Source: Dryomyza anilis (taxonomy: Eukaryota > Arthropoda > Insecta > Diptera > Dryomyzidae). Taken from it: DNA of 64,000 nt. The notes beneath the pieces are model-generated. The model was not told where the DNA came from. It worked only from the letters and a program-made list of their open reading frames with translations, and searched no databases. How positions within the stretch are numbered: position 1 is the first letter of the stretch; each line of letters opens with the position of its first letter. This document shows, piece by piece, positions 1 to 10,671 of the stretch. The translations under genes were made by a program, and so were the position numbers. The stretch is taken from assembly GCA_951804985.1 (NCBI GenBank), contig OX638132.1, forward strand, positions 15,729,529-15,793,528, given 5' to 3'.

Positions 1-313
1 GCGTGTGCAAAATAAAATTAAAAATGCGAAATTTTTATGAAACATGATGTTAATTAATATCTCATATTTCACATATATGTAAAGTAAATAATGTTACGAA
101 AATTCAGTCCACGGAAAACTGTTCTATTAGTTCGTATCGCTGGATTGTGTACAAAATAAAAACCCACTAATATTTGGTTTAAACTAGTATTATTTCAACT
201 AGTATTAATTAACTTTATTTACTTAAATAACAACTCAATAACAATCACTTATAACCACTGCTGTATTACTACAATTTATCTTTGCAATGTTCGCTCACGA
301 GATGCACTAGTTC
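1..313. other. AT-rich left edge; possible transcribed leader
   Basis: No gene is recognised. On the minus strand this is where a leader would lie if the promoter-like block at 320-546 is active. The minus strand has a short frame opening at 45 and still open at base 1, but it resembles no family I know. The segment is too short to judge. Confidence 0.3.
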
Positions 314-326
314 ACTATCAAATCAC

Positions 327-366
327 AACTGAAGTGCTGTACCTCAGATGCGGCTCCCTCATATAC
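327..366 (-). promoter_or_regulatory. Candidate core promoter: TATA-like box and Inr
   Basis: On the minus strand TATATGAG occupies 365-358, and TCAGTT, which fits the Drosophila initiator consensus TCAKTY, occupies 332-327. The putative +1 A is at 330, so the TATA box starts 35 nt upstream, slightly farther than usual. The array of GAA modules lies directly upstream. The predicted leader (330 downwards) contains AGTGAAC followed by GAGCGAA, which recalls fly hsp70 leaders. That resemblance is from memory. No coding start for a heat-shock protein is visible before the window edge, so the transcript could be non-coding, spliced, or a decayed promoter copy. Confidence 0.4.
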
Positions 367-378
367 TGCATGCATCAG

Positions 379-436
379 TTCGACACGTTTCGGCAAGCTT
401 CGATTTGTTTCGAGAACCTTCTACTCGTTTCGTGAA
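379..436 (-). promoter_or_regulatory. Heat-shock-element-like array (GAA modules at 10-bp spacing)
   Basis: Read on the minus strand, GAA occurs at 431-429, 421-419, 411-409, 401-399, 391-389 and 381-379, exactly every 10 bp. TTC occurs at 436-434 and 416-414, in the same 5-bp phase. The stretch 421-409 is a perfect three-module HSE (GAA-nn-TTC-nn-GAA). HSF trimers bind inverted nGAAn units at 5-bp phase, so eight in-phase modules over 58 bp is far from random AT-rich sequence. A TATA-like box follows 13 bp further on in the same orientation. Confidence 0.6.
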
Positions 437-480
437 TGATGCATGCTATTGGCATCTCATACGCACTCATGTGTTTTAAT

Positions 481-582
481 GCGCTGATCTTTCATCTCTT
501 TCTCGCACACTGCCTCAGAGCGCTGAATGATCTTCCGTCTCTTTCTAACACATGCTTAGTGCGCTGAATTGTTTTGCGTCTT
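481..582 (-). repeat. Three imperfect ~40-bp repeats with GAGA-like cores
   Basis: GCGCTGA starts at 481, 520 and 561. The first two units carry CTCTTTCTC-type cores (496-504 and 538-546), which read GAGAAAGAG and AGAAAGAGA on the minus strand, similar to GAGA-factor sites. They lie upstream of the GAA array in the minus-strand direction, as GAGA elements do in fly heat-shock promoters. The third unit has lost the core. The repeats could also be the remains of a mobile element terminus. Confidence 0.45.
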
Positions 583-1433
583 ATTAATTATTGGTTATTG
601 CTTGCACTATGGGGCAAATTACATATTTTTGTAACAATATATAAGTATTTGGTATTATTGAAAAGAAGAGATTTTAAGGAAGCTATGTGGCGAATATATA
701 GAACATCTGTATATAGTTTCTGAACACTTTTTTTGTGAAAAGAAGAAAAATACTTATAAAATAATAATATGGTAAAAAAACTTTAATTTAATTGGATGTA
801 GTATTAATATTATCATCATGAAACTTTTACCGAATCTCTAAAAATTGTATGTACTTTAGGAACATAAATATTATAAAGTAAGATACAACGCACATTGGGA
901 AAAAAATCAATTTGTATGGCCAAAATTATAAAAAGTTTTCAGATTATTATTTATTTTTTTATTTTTTGTAGTAATGTATTTAAGAATGTGTTTCTTATAT
1001 TAAAATGAGAAATAAAAAAAATAAAAATGTCGAAATTTAAAACGTATATGAAGGCGAACAATATTGCGGACAGAGGGTGGTCGGCTTCAAGATGCAAATA
1101 CTTTATGGACTGATTCCTATGTTCCCCATATAAAAAGTAATTTAAAAAAAAAATTGACTTTTTTCAAAAACACCAATTTTACAAGAGCTACGCTAAAAAG
1201 TTGCAAAATGGAACAATTCACGTTTATTCACAATTAATATATCATTGTTCCCCAATTTGTGAAAATAAAATATCGTGTGTTAATCCATGTTAATCGTATT
1301 CTAAAGTGAAAAATAATTTATCGAAATAGCTAACTTCGACATGGCCGTATTCATCAGATCCAAATTTAAAACGAATTATTAATGAATGTATCTGTTCTTA
1401 TCTTCAATATCAATGATGTGGAATATGTTATAA
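583..1433. other. AT-rich, nothing recognised
   Basis: No open frame of note and no recognised repeat. Composition is AT-rich with short A and T runs. Confidence 0.5.
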
Positions 1434-2312
1434 CTAGCTGGACCCGTACACGACTCGTGCAAATATTATGTAAATGCAAGATTATTGAGCAATTTTATTA
1501 ATATAAATAACATTTTTATTATTTATATCAAGGACCTATGATTCGTTGTGGCCGTTTTTTTATTGGTTTTATAAATGTAGTAACCAAAACCATACTAATT
1601 ATTCGACAAAACAACTTTTCTCATAGACAATTCTTTCTCAGACTGTGCTTCACCGTAGAATTCTTCCCAGTTTTAGAGTGGTGAGTTTTAGTGTGGTGAG
1701 TTTTAGTGTGGTGAATTTTAGTATGGTCAGTTTAAGTAGGTCAATTTGAATGTGGTGAGTTTTAGTGTGGTGAATTTTAGTGTGGTGAGTTTTAGTGTGG
1801 TGAATTTTAGTGTGGTGAGTTTTAGTGTGGTGAAATTTAGTGTGGTGAATTTTGGTGTGGTGAGTTTTAGTGTTGTGAATTTTAGTGTGGTGAATTTTAG
1901 TGTGGTGAATTTTAATGTGGTGAATTTTAGTGTGGTTGATTTTGTTTTTGTTTTCTATCCTTTTTTATTTTTCTGTTGTTTTTGACTTATAGCTTAAGTT
2001 TTGTGCTTTTACTTTTACTTTTGTTTTTGTATTTGATTTTTGCTTTTGTTTTTGTGTTTTTGCTTTTGTATTTTTTTTTTGTATTTGAGTTTTTTGTTTC
2101 ATCTTCTTAGCTTCTGTATGTGCCGAGTTATGTCGTTTTGAAAGTTTAGGTTATATGGGATGTGATCCCGCTCATATATAGCCTATGACACCCTCCGGAC
2201 TCCATAGTATCCTGGTGCAAAATTTCAGTTAAATCGGTTCAGTGGTTTAGACGTGATGCTGGAACAAACAGACAGACAGACTGACAGACGGACCAAGAGT
2301 TTTATATATATA
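1434..2312 (-). mobile_element. Non-autonomous Helitron copy H1
   Basis: Oriented on the minus strand: the 3' end is CTAG (1434-1437) with flank T, preceded by GGGTCCAG and the near-perfect hairpin GCACGAGTCGTGT. Inside is a 15-bp minisatellite (about 1675-1945), a T/G-rich tract, then a conserved block with (GACA)n and AGAGTTTTATATATATA toward the 5'-TC end. The 5' terminus is interrupted by copy H2, which begins at once at 2313. There is no Rep/helicase ORF, so it would need helper enzymes from an autonomous Helitron. The small reading frame inside is only the minisatellite. Confidence 0.7.
1675..1945. repeat. 15-bp minisatellite inside Helitron H1
   Basis: About 18 imperfect copies of a 15-bp unit of the form TTTTAGTGTGGTGAG (variant TGAA). 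The unit length is a multiple of three, so it stays open as an S-V-V-N/S-F repeat peptide. This is a sequence artefact, not a gene. The same unit occurs at 2690-2935, 46465-46620 and, reversed, 45379-45548. Confidence 0.85.
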
Positions 2313-3191
2313 CTAGCTGGACCCGTGCACGACTCGTGCCAAGATTTTGTGAATTCATAGATATAAAGCGATTTTATTAGTATAAAAAAAAACATTATTA
2401 TTATCTTTTATATCAGGGGCCGTGATTCGCTGTGGAAGTTTTTATTGGTTTTATAAATATAGTAACCAAATAACAATTCTCCGCCAAAACAACTTTTCTC
2501 AAAGACATTTCAGACAGTAGAATATTTCGCCACAGAATTCTTCCCAGTAAAAATCTTCGCCGTAAAATTCTTCCCCATAGAACGCTTTACCGTAGAATTC
2601 TTTCCGGTAGAACTCTTTCCGGTAGAATTCTTCCCCGTAGAGTTTTTCCCAGTAGAAGTTTAAGTGTAGTTAGTTTTAATGTGGTGAGTTGTGTTGAATT
2701 TTTAGTGTGGTGAGTTTTAGTGTGGTGAGCTTTATTGTGTTGAGTTTTAGTGTGGTGAGTTTTAGTGTGGTGAATTTTGGTGTGGTGAGTTTTAGTATGG
2801 TGAATATTTAGTGTGGTTACTTTTAGCGTGGTGAGTTTTATTGTGGTGAGTTTTAGTGTGGTGAGTTTTTGTGTGGTGAGTTTTAGTGTGGTGAGTTTCA
2901 GTGCGGTGAGTTTTAGTGTGGTGAATTTTAGTTTTTGTTTAATCTTTTTAGATTGTGTATGTGCTGAGTTATGTCGTTTTAAAAGTTTAGGTTGTATAAG
3001 GGTACCACGCCCCTTTGTCCAATCCCGCCCATATATAGCCTATGACACCCTCCGGACTCCTTAGTATCCTGTGGCAAAATTTCAGTTAAATCGGTTCAGC
3101 GGTTTAGACGTGATGCTGGAACAAACAGACAGACAGACAGACAGACCGACAGACTGACAGACGGACCAAGAGTTTTATATATATAGATAGA
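2313..3191 (-). mobile_element. Non-autonomous Helitron copy H2, abutting H1
   Basis: Starts with CTAGCTGGACCCG. On the minus strand this reads ...GCACGAGTCGTGC, 10 nt, then CTAG, the standard Helitron 3' end with a 5-bp stem and 3-nt loop. The other end is TATATAGA, so the 5' end is TC on the minus strand. It contains a run of CTTCCCCGTAGA-type units (about 2530-2650), the 15-bp minisatellite (2690-2935) and a (GACA)n tract (about 3125-3165). The adjacent TAGATATAG may be the displaced 5' tip of H1, making this a nested or tail-to-head pair. Confidence 0.75.
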
Positions 3192-3648
3192 TATAGATTT
3201 TTGTCCTTATAAATATATTTACGTGAAATATTTAATATATTTGGGGTGGGGCACAAAAATTAAATTTGTCATGTTTCTTTGGTTAAATAGGAATTATCAG
3301 AAAAGTACAAACATAATATAAAAAAAATATATGCATATTGATTCATTACCTATCTTTAGATGGTTATATTATGGCGATGTCAATTATTTGGTTTTTTACC
3401 ATAAATGTGGAATATTTTCCCAATGTGCAACAGTTTAAATCTAAGTCCCTTCAAAAAAAAAAAAAAATTTTTGCACAAAAATAAGTAAAAGTGAAAAATA
3501 CACGGAAAATTAAATTTTTACTTTGGACTTTGAAAACTTTTCTGCAGGGGTCAAAGTAAAAAAAAATGAGTGCTGACCAATGATGGCAGCTTAGTTAAAT
3601 ATATTTTGTATAAGTTTTATCTTTTAAAAGATTCTCAGTAATGTTACA
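3192..3648. other. AT-rich, nothing recognised
   Basis: Contains A-runs and no open frame. No repeat relationship to the rest of the window was found. Confidence 0.5.
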
Positions 3649-4030
3649 CTCAGAAAACAAAAAACCATTAGTAGTTTTTATAGTATCTTGAACTATTGTT
3701 ATTGATAAAATTGAGTAATTTTACTCATGTTTCAATAGTTTATTTTATAGTGCAATACTATTGTTTATTAATAGTTTGAGACTAAAAGAACAAAATTATA
3801 CTATTTATTTCAGAGGTATTTTCTATTATTTTTATTGGATAAAAATATGAAATTAATAGGATGAAAATTATTGTAATTATAGTTCTGACATATTGTATCA
3901 ATACGATAAAGTAGAGCATCAATATATTATATGAAGCACACTTTTGCTTTTGTATGTATTTCCTATTGTCTCAATAGGATTAAATTATTAATTAGAAGAA
4001 AAGCATAATCGTTATAGTTTAGTAATTTTT
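3649..4030. repeat. Degenerate AT-rich interspersed repeat (ACACTCAGAAAA end)
   Basis: Begins ACACTCAGAAAAC and is rich in ATAGTATAACTATTG-like words and TCCTATTG/CAATAGGA motifs. The same family occurs at 5697-5823 and 6915-7690. Probably a decayed MITE; its right end is not clear. Confidence 0.45.
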
Positions 4031-4035
4031 TTCTA

Positions 4036-4250
4036 CACCCAGAAAAAAAAATCCCTCATATCCCATTAAAATTGGTCAATGGGACAATTATTGATTTAAT
4101 AGTATACATAGATTTAATAGTTTTCATATAAACTAAACATGGTATGTTCTAGCATTTAAGGGTATTTTCCGATTAAAATACTAATATATCCTATTGATTA
4201 TTTTAATAGTAAAAAACTATTACTTATATAGTATATTTTTCTTGATGTGT
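4036..4250 (+). mobile_element. MITE family A copy (CACCCAGAAAAA ends)
   Basis: About 215 bp starting CACCCAGAAAAA and ending near TTCTTGATGTG. It shares the interior with copies at 12125, 19593, 50317 and 63325 (CCCATTAAAATTGGTCAAT, GTATTTTCCGATTAAAAT). Termini are inverted repeats of about 13 bp, and the flanks read TA on both sides, consistent with Tc1/mariner-type mobilisation. No coding capacity. Confidence 0.65.
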
Positions 4251-4367
4251 ATTCAATTTTTTTTATAACAAATAACAGGAAAATTCCAGACGAGACAAAA
4301 TTTTCCGTATGTAAATTTCACTACGATTTAAAAAAAAATTATAAGGAAATATAAATTAATGTATGAT

Positions 4368-4678
4368 GTAGCCGCGGTAGCTCAGTGGTTAGTGCGTTGG
4401 ACTGCGAGCCGAAAGGTCCCCGGTTCAAGCCTGGACTGGGGCTAACAACATCTTTTCATAGAAACATTTTTCTATACCGCGCTATCTCTCGTCAGTAAAT
4501 GGCAAACCTACGACAGTAAAACATTGCCTATGAAAAGCTCTCACCCGCCGTTCGGATTCGGCAAAAAACTGTAGGTCCCACCACTTTGAGTACAAATATA
4601 ACACGCACACCTCAAAATGGTGAGAGAGCTCGGCCGAAGTTCTATACAGGACTGTAGCGCCAAACTATTATTATTATT
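4368..4678 (+). mobile_element. tRNA-derived SINE copy S1
   Basis: The head is tRNA-like, with an A box (TAGCTCAGTGG) and a B box (GGTTCAAGCC) of an RNA polymerase III internal promoter. A body of about 230 bp and an ATT-rich tail follow. A short duplication, TATGAT, flanks it. It is not a functional tRNA: the anticodon stem is mismatched and the homologous body follows in all five copies. Other copies: 27705-28015, 34414-34678, 42883-43194, 44785-45098. Confidence 0.85.
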
Positions 4679-5696
4679 TATGATTTAAATGTCCCGTTTT
4701 TTTCAAAGAAAATACTAATAATTTCTTTAAATTTAGTACTCGCAAAAAAGAATCCACAAAATTAAGTATTTTGTCTAAATTTTCATTTTTAACACTTTAT
4801 TTCATTATTTGAATTTTTTTTAATTTAGTTTTTTCTTGTATAATAATCATTTATTTGCTAATTCGTTGCTACATGTACTGCCTGTGGTCTTCAGTGGCAT
4901 GTAATTAAATAAATTCGCAGAAAGACTTTGTTATCACAACGTGTTTGCTCAGCTTTTAATTGTGCCCTGCAGTTATCATATTCCCAAAAAAAAAAAGATA
5001 TCTCATGACAACAACCGCACATTAAGTACCAGCCAATAATAATAATATGTTCAACCGCATCCTTGCGTCACACATCCAGCAACGTATCGCGTGTCTTCCT
5101 TTTAACTACAACGTCGGTTTTATTAATTAACACATTGTGCCACAAGTTCAGAAAAAAAACCCTAAAATAACACAGAAACGTGGGTGGTAGTAGTCACGGC
5201 ACCGGTTTTTGTTGATTATAATTTATTTTCTGGAATTGTAATGTGGTAACATTTGTAGCTGTACAATTTAACACCCACACATATTTTCGTTATTTTGTTT
5301 CAATTCAAGGTATACCATAAATTATGACAACATGAGAATTTTATAAATACTGCATAATTCAAAGGAAAACAATTTGAAATAATTTATTTTTAATATCAAT
5401 TAATAGGTAATGATTTCATTTTATTAATATATTTTTGCAGAAACTTGATTTTAATTGCTGCATATATCAATGTCGTATAATTGGTTGAATATTACAAAAT
5501 GTATACGTCAAAATATTATTTCTACACATTTAATTAGATACAATTAACAAAATAACTATTGGTAGGTTTTCGAAAATTTAAATATTTGAAATACGTATAT
5601 TTTAAAAGATTACAGGCAGAGATATTTTGATTCGATATACATTTATATATCGAAAAATGATAAGACGGTTAGTATCACGCACATTTCGTAAACTAC
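4679..5696. other. Unique-looking AT-rich DNA, nothing recognised
   Basis: 4850-5250 is somewhat less AT-rich but has no open frame or splice-bounded exon that I can support. Confidence 0.45.
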
Positions 5697-7690
5697 ACTC
5701 AGAAAACCAAAAAACTATAGTATAACTATTGATTCTATAGGACATGATGTATTTATAAAGTATTTTGTACTATTGTTAGCTCATACGGTAGTCAACATTA
5801 ATTCAATAGGACATATTTTTAATGGGATCCGTACGAAATGTCGAAAAAAAAATGTCGAAACCTTTAAATGTCGAAATTATAAAAGCCTTAAAACGCCGAA
5901 ACAATATTTGTCCGTATCACAAAATGTCGAAAAATATGTTAAAGCTAGAAAATGTCGAAAAATCTTTGAAACCATAAATACAAAAACTTTTTTTTATAGC
6001 ATCAAAAAATGTCGAAAATTAAAATGCCGAAATATCAAAATGTTGAAATACAAATTTCAAACCACACCAAATCTCGCAGGATTTGCAACTCACTCTCTTC
6101 GATTTCAATGATATTTTGGCAACTAATAAAGGGTATCGGGATCTGCATTCACCATTTTTTTCCGACCACTAATTCCAAAGATATCACTTTTTTCACAGAT
6201 ACAGTCCAAAGTTAAAAAATTGTCAATGATAACTTTTGTATGGTGGTTTCTATTGAAATATCTTTTGATGCTAGAAACTTTGTTAAGGTTTCGTTTTAAA
6301 ACTAATAAAACAATCTTTTGGGAAATTTCTTCTTAACATGAACATATGACCAATGGTCGTTATCCTTGAACTTCGAATTGCATTTTCTTAAAAAAAAAGT
6401 ATTTAAAAAAATCAACTAATTTTTGTTGATTTATTATAAGTGTTGAAGCTAAATTCCAAGATGGTATTTTAAAGGCAGCATATTTGAAAATCTCCGCATG
6501 AATCCTAGAGTAGCTAAAAATCAGAATTCTTAACAAATATTCTGATTTTCTCTACAACGGGACTCAGAATGATGGTGTCTACGTTGTTTTTTTAATATCT
6601 TTGTTCTTTTTTAATATATTTATCTTCGTGTTTTATTATATTTACTTGAAATATATATTTTTCGTTACATTGCATTTTTTTCGGCATTTTCTATTATTTT
6701 TTCTGCAAAAAATGATTTCGTCATATTAAATTTCGACATTTTTAGTTTTCGACATTTTGTTTTTCAACATTTTTTATTTTTGACATTTTTGTTTTCGACT
6801 TTTTTGTTTTCGACATTTTCAGGTTTCGGCATTTTTATTTTCTACATTTTTGTCTTCGGTATTTTTAGTTTCGATATTTTAAATTTCGACTTATCGTACC
6901 AGACCCTTTTTAATAATATAGTAACTTTACTATTATTTCAATAGTTTATTTTATAGTTCAATACTATTGATTAATAATAATTTGCGTCACATTAATTAAA
7001 CTATTATAGTAATGTGATAAAATCATAAAAAACAATAAAAAAATACTTTTTCATTGTTGCTTTAAAAAAATATAGTATCGTATAGAGTAAAAAAGTATTT
7101 AAAAAGGTTTTAAATAAATCGCAGGCTTTTTATTTCATTAGTATTTCAAAAAAGCTTTATCAATCTATTAAAAATATTAAAATTTTTTGAGACAAAGAGA
7201 CTCAAAGAATAATTCTCAAGGTAAGCAATAATATTTGCATTATTTACTATATTTGATTTCATTATTATAAATTAGATAATATTGCGTGTATTTTAAATAT
7301 TAAATTTAAGAAATAACATATCCAGTTAGTTGTACTACTGTTTTTATAGTTATATCATATTGCTTTCATAGGATCAAAATATTAAATACGATTTTTATAC
7401 GATGAATAGTATTGTGGTCAAAGTTTGTCATTTTGTTTTAATATCATTAACTATAGGACTAATATGTTTATAAAGCATACTAATGTTTTTGTACGTATTT
7501 CATATTCTTTCTATAGGATGAAAATATTAAATATCAATAATAATGTTTAATATTTTTATCCTTAGAAAGTATAGGAAATAGGACGTACAGTTTTGTTATT
7601 ATTGTTTTGACATTTTGTTTTAATAGGACAAACTGTAGCATCATTATGTTACTTTTATATGTATTGCTGTTATACACACAAAAAAATAAT
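5697..7690. repeat. Degenerate AT-rich repeat split by the foldback element
   Basis: 5697-5823 and 6915-7690 belong to the same family as 3649-4030 (ACACTCAGAAAA start; TTTCAATAGTTTATTTTATAG words; repeated TAGGA...TCCTA palindromes). The element at 5824-6906 is inserted into it, as shown by the 8-bp duplication at the junctions. Confidence 0.5.
5824..6906. mobile_element. Foldback-like element with ATGTCGAAA-array arms
   Basis: A 1,083-bp element starting GGGATCCGTACGA and ending TCGTACCAGACCC (imperfect inverted termini), flanked by a perfect 8-bp duplication TTTTTAAT (5816-5823 and 6907-6914). The left arm (5836-6055) carries many ATGTCGAAA-like units, and the right arm (6720-6895) carries the reverse complement TTTCGACAT. 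The core (about 6060-6500) is homologous to the core of the element at 41009-41589. Arms made of short tandem units recall Drosophila Foldback elements; an 8-bp duplication is typical of hAT or P superfamily enzymes. The reading frame across the left arm is a product of the repeats. Confidence 0.75.
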
Positions 7691-7939
7691 TGCTTGACGT
7701 GCAGTTCTTTCAACGAATATTCATTTGCATCTACCAAATTTATTCATCCTCAACTGATTTTCATTTGTGTTGAACAATAGTATGAAGCGTAACCAACTAT
7801 TAGTTGAAGCAACTGCATCATTGATTGGAGAAACAAACTTTTAATCCATTTTCAATTTTTTTATTTCCATTGCTACGACAACTGAATTCAAAATGAGACC
7901 TTACCAATATTTATTTGACTTAACAGATAATTACATAAC
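7691..7939. repeat. Fragment of the CAACTA-rich repeat also at 54670-55132
   Basis: Shares TTTCAACGAATATTCA, GTATGAAGC.TAACCAACTA and related words with 54960-55120. It is cut by the assembly gap. Confidence 0.45.
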
Positions 7940-8139
7940 NNNNNNNNNNNNNNNNNNNNNNNNNNNNNNNNNNNNNNNNNNNNNNNNNNNNNNNNNNNNN
8001 NNNNNNNNNNNNNNNNNNNNNNNNNNNNNNNNNNNNNNNNNNNNNNNNNNNNNNNNNNNNNNNNNNNNNNNNNNNNNNNNNNNNNNNNNNNNNNNNNNNN
8101 NNNNNNNNNNNNNNNNNNNNNNNNNNNNNNNNNNNNNNN
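7940..8139. other. Assembly gap (200 N)
   Basis: Exactly 200 undetermined bases, a round number suggesting a placeholder of unknown true length. It lies 55 bp beyond the donor site of the exon at 8195-8394, so a further exon could be hidden. Any reading frame crossing it is meaningless. Confidence 0.99.
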
Positions 8140-8194
8140 GTATTATTTATAAAAGTTGCTGTTTTCTTTTATATCTTTTAGTTCAGCTACTCAC

Positions 8195-8394
8195 CCGCAT
8201 CAAATGCAACGCGGCGCCAAAATCCTCGATGGTTTGCGATTCACTGAGTGCGATGGCGACCTTCTCAACGCCACCCAACGGCGAGAGCGCATCACGTGCC
8301 TTGCTGCCGAACAGTTTCTCTAAGTAGTTGGGGCCGTGCGAAGCGATGAGGCTCTGCAAAAAGGAGGCAGTCTCCTCAACGGGCGGACGTTTGG
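8195..8394 (-). CDS. Prohormone-4 / IDLSRF-like peptide precursor, post-LDLa exon
   Basis: A 200-nt internal exon on the minus strand: acceptor TTGCAG before 8394 and donor GTGAGT after 8195. It starts with two bases that complete the codon opened by the LDLa exon (giving Ala) and then encodes 66 residues beginning KRPPVEETASFLQSL and ending ALHLMR, closing in phase 0. The segment is predicted soluble and helix-forming (NYLEKLFGSKARDAL; GGVEKVAIALSESQTIEDF). The joined peptide LCTA-A-KRPPVEE is the conserved link I recall from insect prohormone-4 (IDLSRF-like) precursors, which are secreted neuropeptide precursors with one LDLa domain. High third-position GC contrasts with the AT-rich surroundings. 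The next exon is not found; it may be in the gap or off the left end. Confidence 0.85.
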
Positions 8395-8399
8395 CTGCA

Positions 8400-9300
8400 A
8401 TATAGAGAGTTCAAAAAAAATATTGTATAATTTATGACAAATTTTTTGTAATAGAAAAAAAAAGAAATGTTTTAAAATGTAATATATACACTGTGCACAA
8501 ATAAATTATAATTTACAAGGGATATTAATTAATTTACAGCCCGTTTCATGCGTGCCAAAATTGTACTAATTTGTGCGGGGTTCTCGTTGTAGTTTCTTTG
8601 GGGGAGTTAATAATGCAGACCGTTACATTTCACTTGCCAAAAACCTTCACGTTTACGCCGACACGCCTAGATGCAGCTAAATTTATAGGTTTTATTATAC
8701 ACATCCCGAAATCGAGGATAAGAAGTAGCACAGTAGCCAGCGCACGTGTCCACCAGCACACAAATAACAGGGTTCACATGAACCATGGCGTACAAAAACC
8801 AAAACCAGACAGTGTAAGGTTCGCAGATTAAAATACAAAGGGCAAAATGTAATACATAACAGCCAAATAGAAAGCACCAGGCACATGTTGCAGCAGGCAC
8901 ATCGACCACAAGGTCCACAACTCAACTCACAGTATAAGACATAAGCAAGAACACAGTGAATATAGGACGCAGCTCTAGCAAAGTTGAACTTTAATTCTCG
9001 GCGCAGCACATACTACAAAGGTCTGTACACGAAAAAGGAACTAATATATCCAAATTATGGAGGAATAGGGTACGAGGAATTCGTAACAATGACGATATGT
9101 ACGGTTGAAACAATAAAAACGTGGTTGTCTGCGTACACAGATAAAAATTATACTGAATTTATTTAACAAATTGAATCAATGAAAAGTTTGCTGCTAAAAA
9201 AGAATTTTCTGTTACAACAACACGTTTTGTTGTCGCAATTAAATATTTAATTAAATTTTCAATTTAATTATACAAGTTGTATATACAATGTATTTGGTTC
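8400..9300. other. Intronic DNA, nothing recognised
   Basis: 8540-9170 has a few overlapping frames of 60-104 codons on both strands. None has homology I recognise and none has splice or codon-bias support. Confidence 0.4.
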
Positions 9301-9307
9301 AGCGATG

Positions 9308-10425
9308 TCAGTAATTCCGGGGGTCATTCTATGACTCAAACAAATAAGAAAATATAAAATAAAAAAATGTCTAATTGTGCACTCAGTTTAAGATATAAGA
9401 TGATTAGAAAATGCATATTACTGACAGAACATAGTCAAGAAAATTGGTTATAATGTATACTCTGTTGATAAATGAAAATCAAATGTTCACAAAAATTTTA
9501 GACAATGTAATTACCTTTCCAATGGTATATCACATCTTCGAACTTCATGATTAAAATTCCTTTATTCAAATGTACGTAAAGTTGAAATTTACAAAACATA
9601 AAAATTAAAATTCTGATATTCTCATTGATTTTCACAACATTTTGTTACGTATTACCCCATTTTTCTAATTTATAATGATAGACCAGTTCGTTCCCAGTAC
9701 TCTTAAAGTAATTACAGTGATTTTAAACTGTTAGTTTTGCTGCAAAAATTACTAAACATTGTCGGCTCTTGTGATTTGGGTGTTGAAATTTAAGAAATAA
9801 TCGGAATTATCGCTAAAAAATTTTAAACATTTTTTAAAATTATAATCATTACCATATTACATTACAGCACATATTTTTTGATCACATTTCCCAACGAAAT
9901 ATTTTTTATATATTTCAACCATCAAATCACAAGAACCGCCACTGTTTAATTATTTCTGCCGCATTTAATACTAGGTAAAAAAACTCTGTTATTGGTTAAA
10001 AATGCTAGAAATAAACTGGTCTATCATTATAAATTAGAAAAAATAAGGTGATCCTTAATGAAATTTTGAGAAAATCATTGACAAAGTCAAAATTTGTACA
10101 TTTATTTTTGAAAATTTCAATTTTTAATTTACAGTACATTTAAAAAAGAAAGATATCATGGGATCAATGATGTGGTATACCATTGGAAAGGGTATTTCAT
10201 TTTCTAAAACACAACTGAACATTTCAAATACATTTATGAACATATTATACTTTATAACCAATTTTCTTGACTAGGTTATGTCAGTAATATGCATTTCTTA
10301 AACACCCTGTATCTTAAACTGGGTGCAAAATAAGAAATTTTTTTATTTAATGTTTTATTATATTTTGAGTCATAGAATATTCCTATGAATTATGGACATC
10401 GATGATCCAAACACCCTGTATATTA
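9308..10425. repeat. 1.1-kb foldback element (arms about 450-500 bp)
   Basis: Left arm about 9308-9800, right arm about 9920-10425, spacer about 120 bp. Matching words include CCTTTCCAATGGTATA / ATACCATTGGAAAGG, TCTAATTTATAATGATAGACC / its complement, and AAATCACAAGA..CG near the centre. The right terminus reads CCAAACACCCTGTAT. A single arm of the same family is at 43317-43640. No coding capacity; likely a decayed DNA transposon derivative. Confidence 0.75.
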
Positions 10426-10671
10426 AAAGGAACAGTAGGAGTAGGACATTGTAGGATTCCATAAATCAGAACTTTAACTTCAAATGGCTTTAAATCATAA
10501 ACGGAGCGTCATAGAGGGGTCAGACTTTGCACTTTTTATGGTATACTTAATCTGCGTAGTCGGTATAAAAATCAAAAGAATCGACATAATAGAAATACAG
10601 AAATCACATCTTTAACTTCACATAACTTCATGACCTAAACATTGCGTCGTTTGTTCTATTTTTTTGTGTTT

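Noticed and set aside
1746..1985. Open frame with repeated Ser-Val-Val-Asn-Phe
   Set aside because: It is the 15-bp Helitron minisatellite; unit length divisible by three keeps any stop-free frame open. The same applies to 2813-3064 and 45337-45540.
4368..4440. tRNA gene
   Set aside because: The tRNA-like head is followed in five copies by the same non-tRNA body and tail, and the anticodon stem is mismatched; it is a SINE promoter.
7893..8327. 144-codon plus-strand frame
   Set aside because: It crosses 200 undetermined bases, and its right part is antisense to the supported exon 8195-8394.
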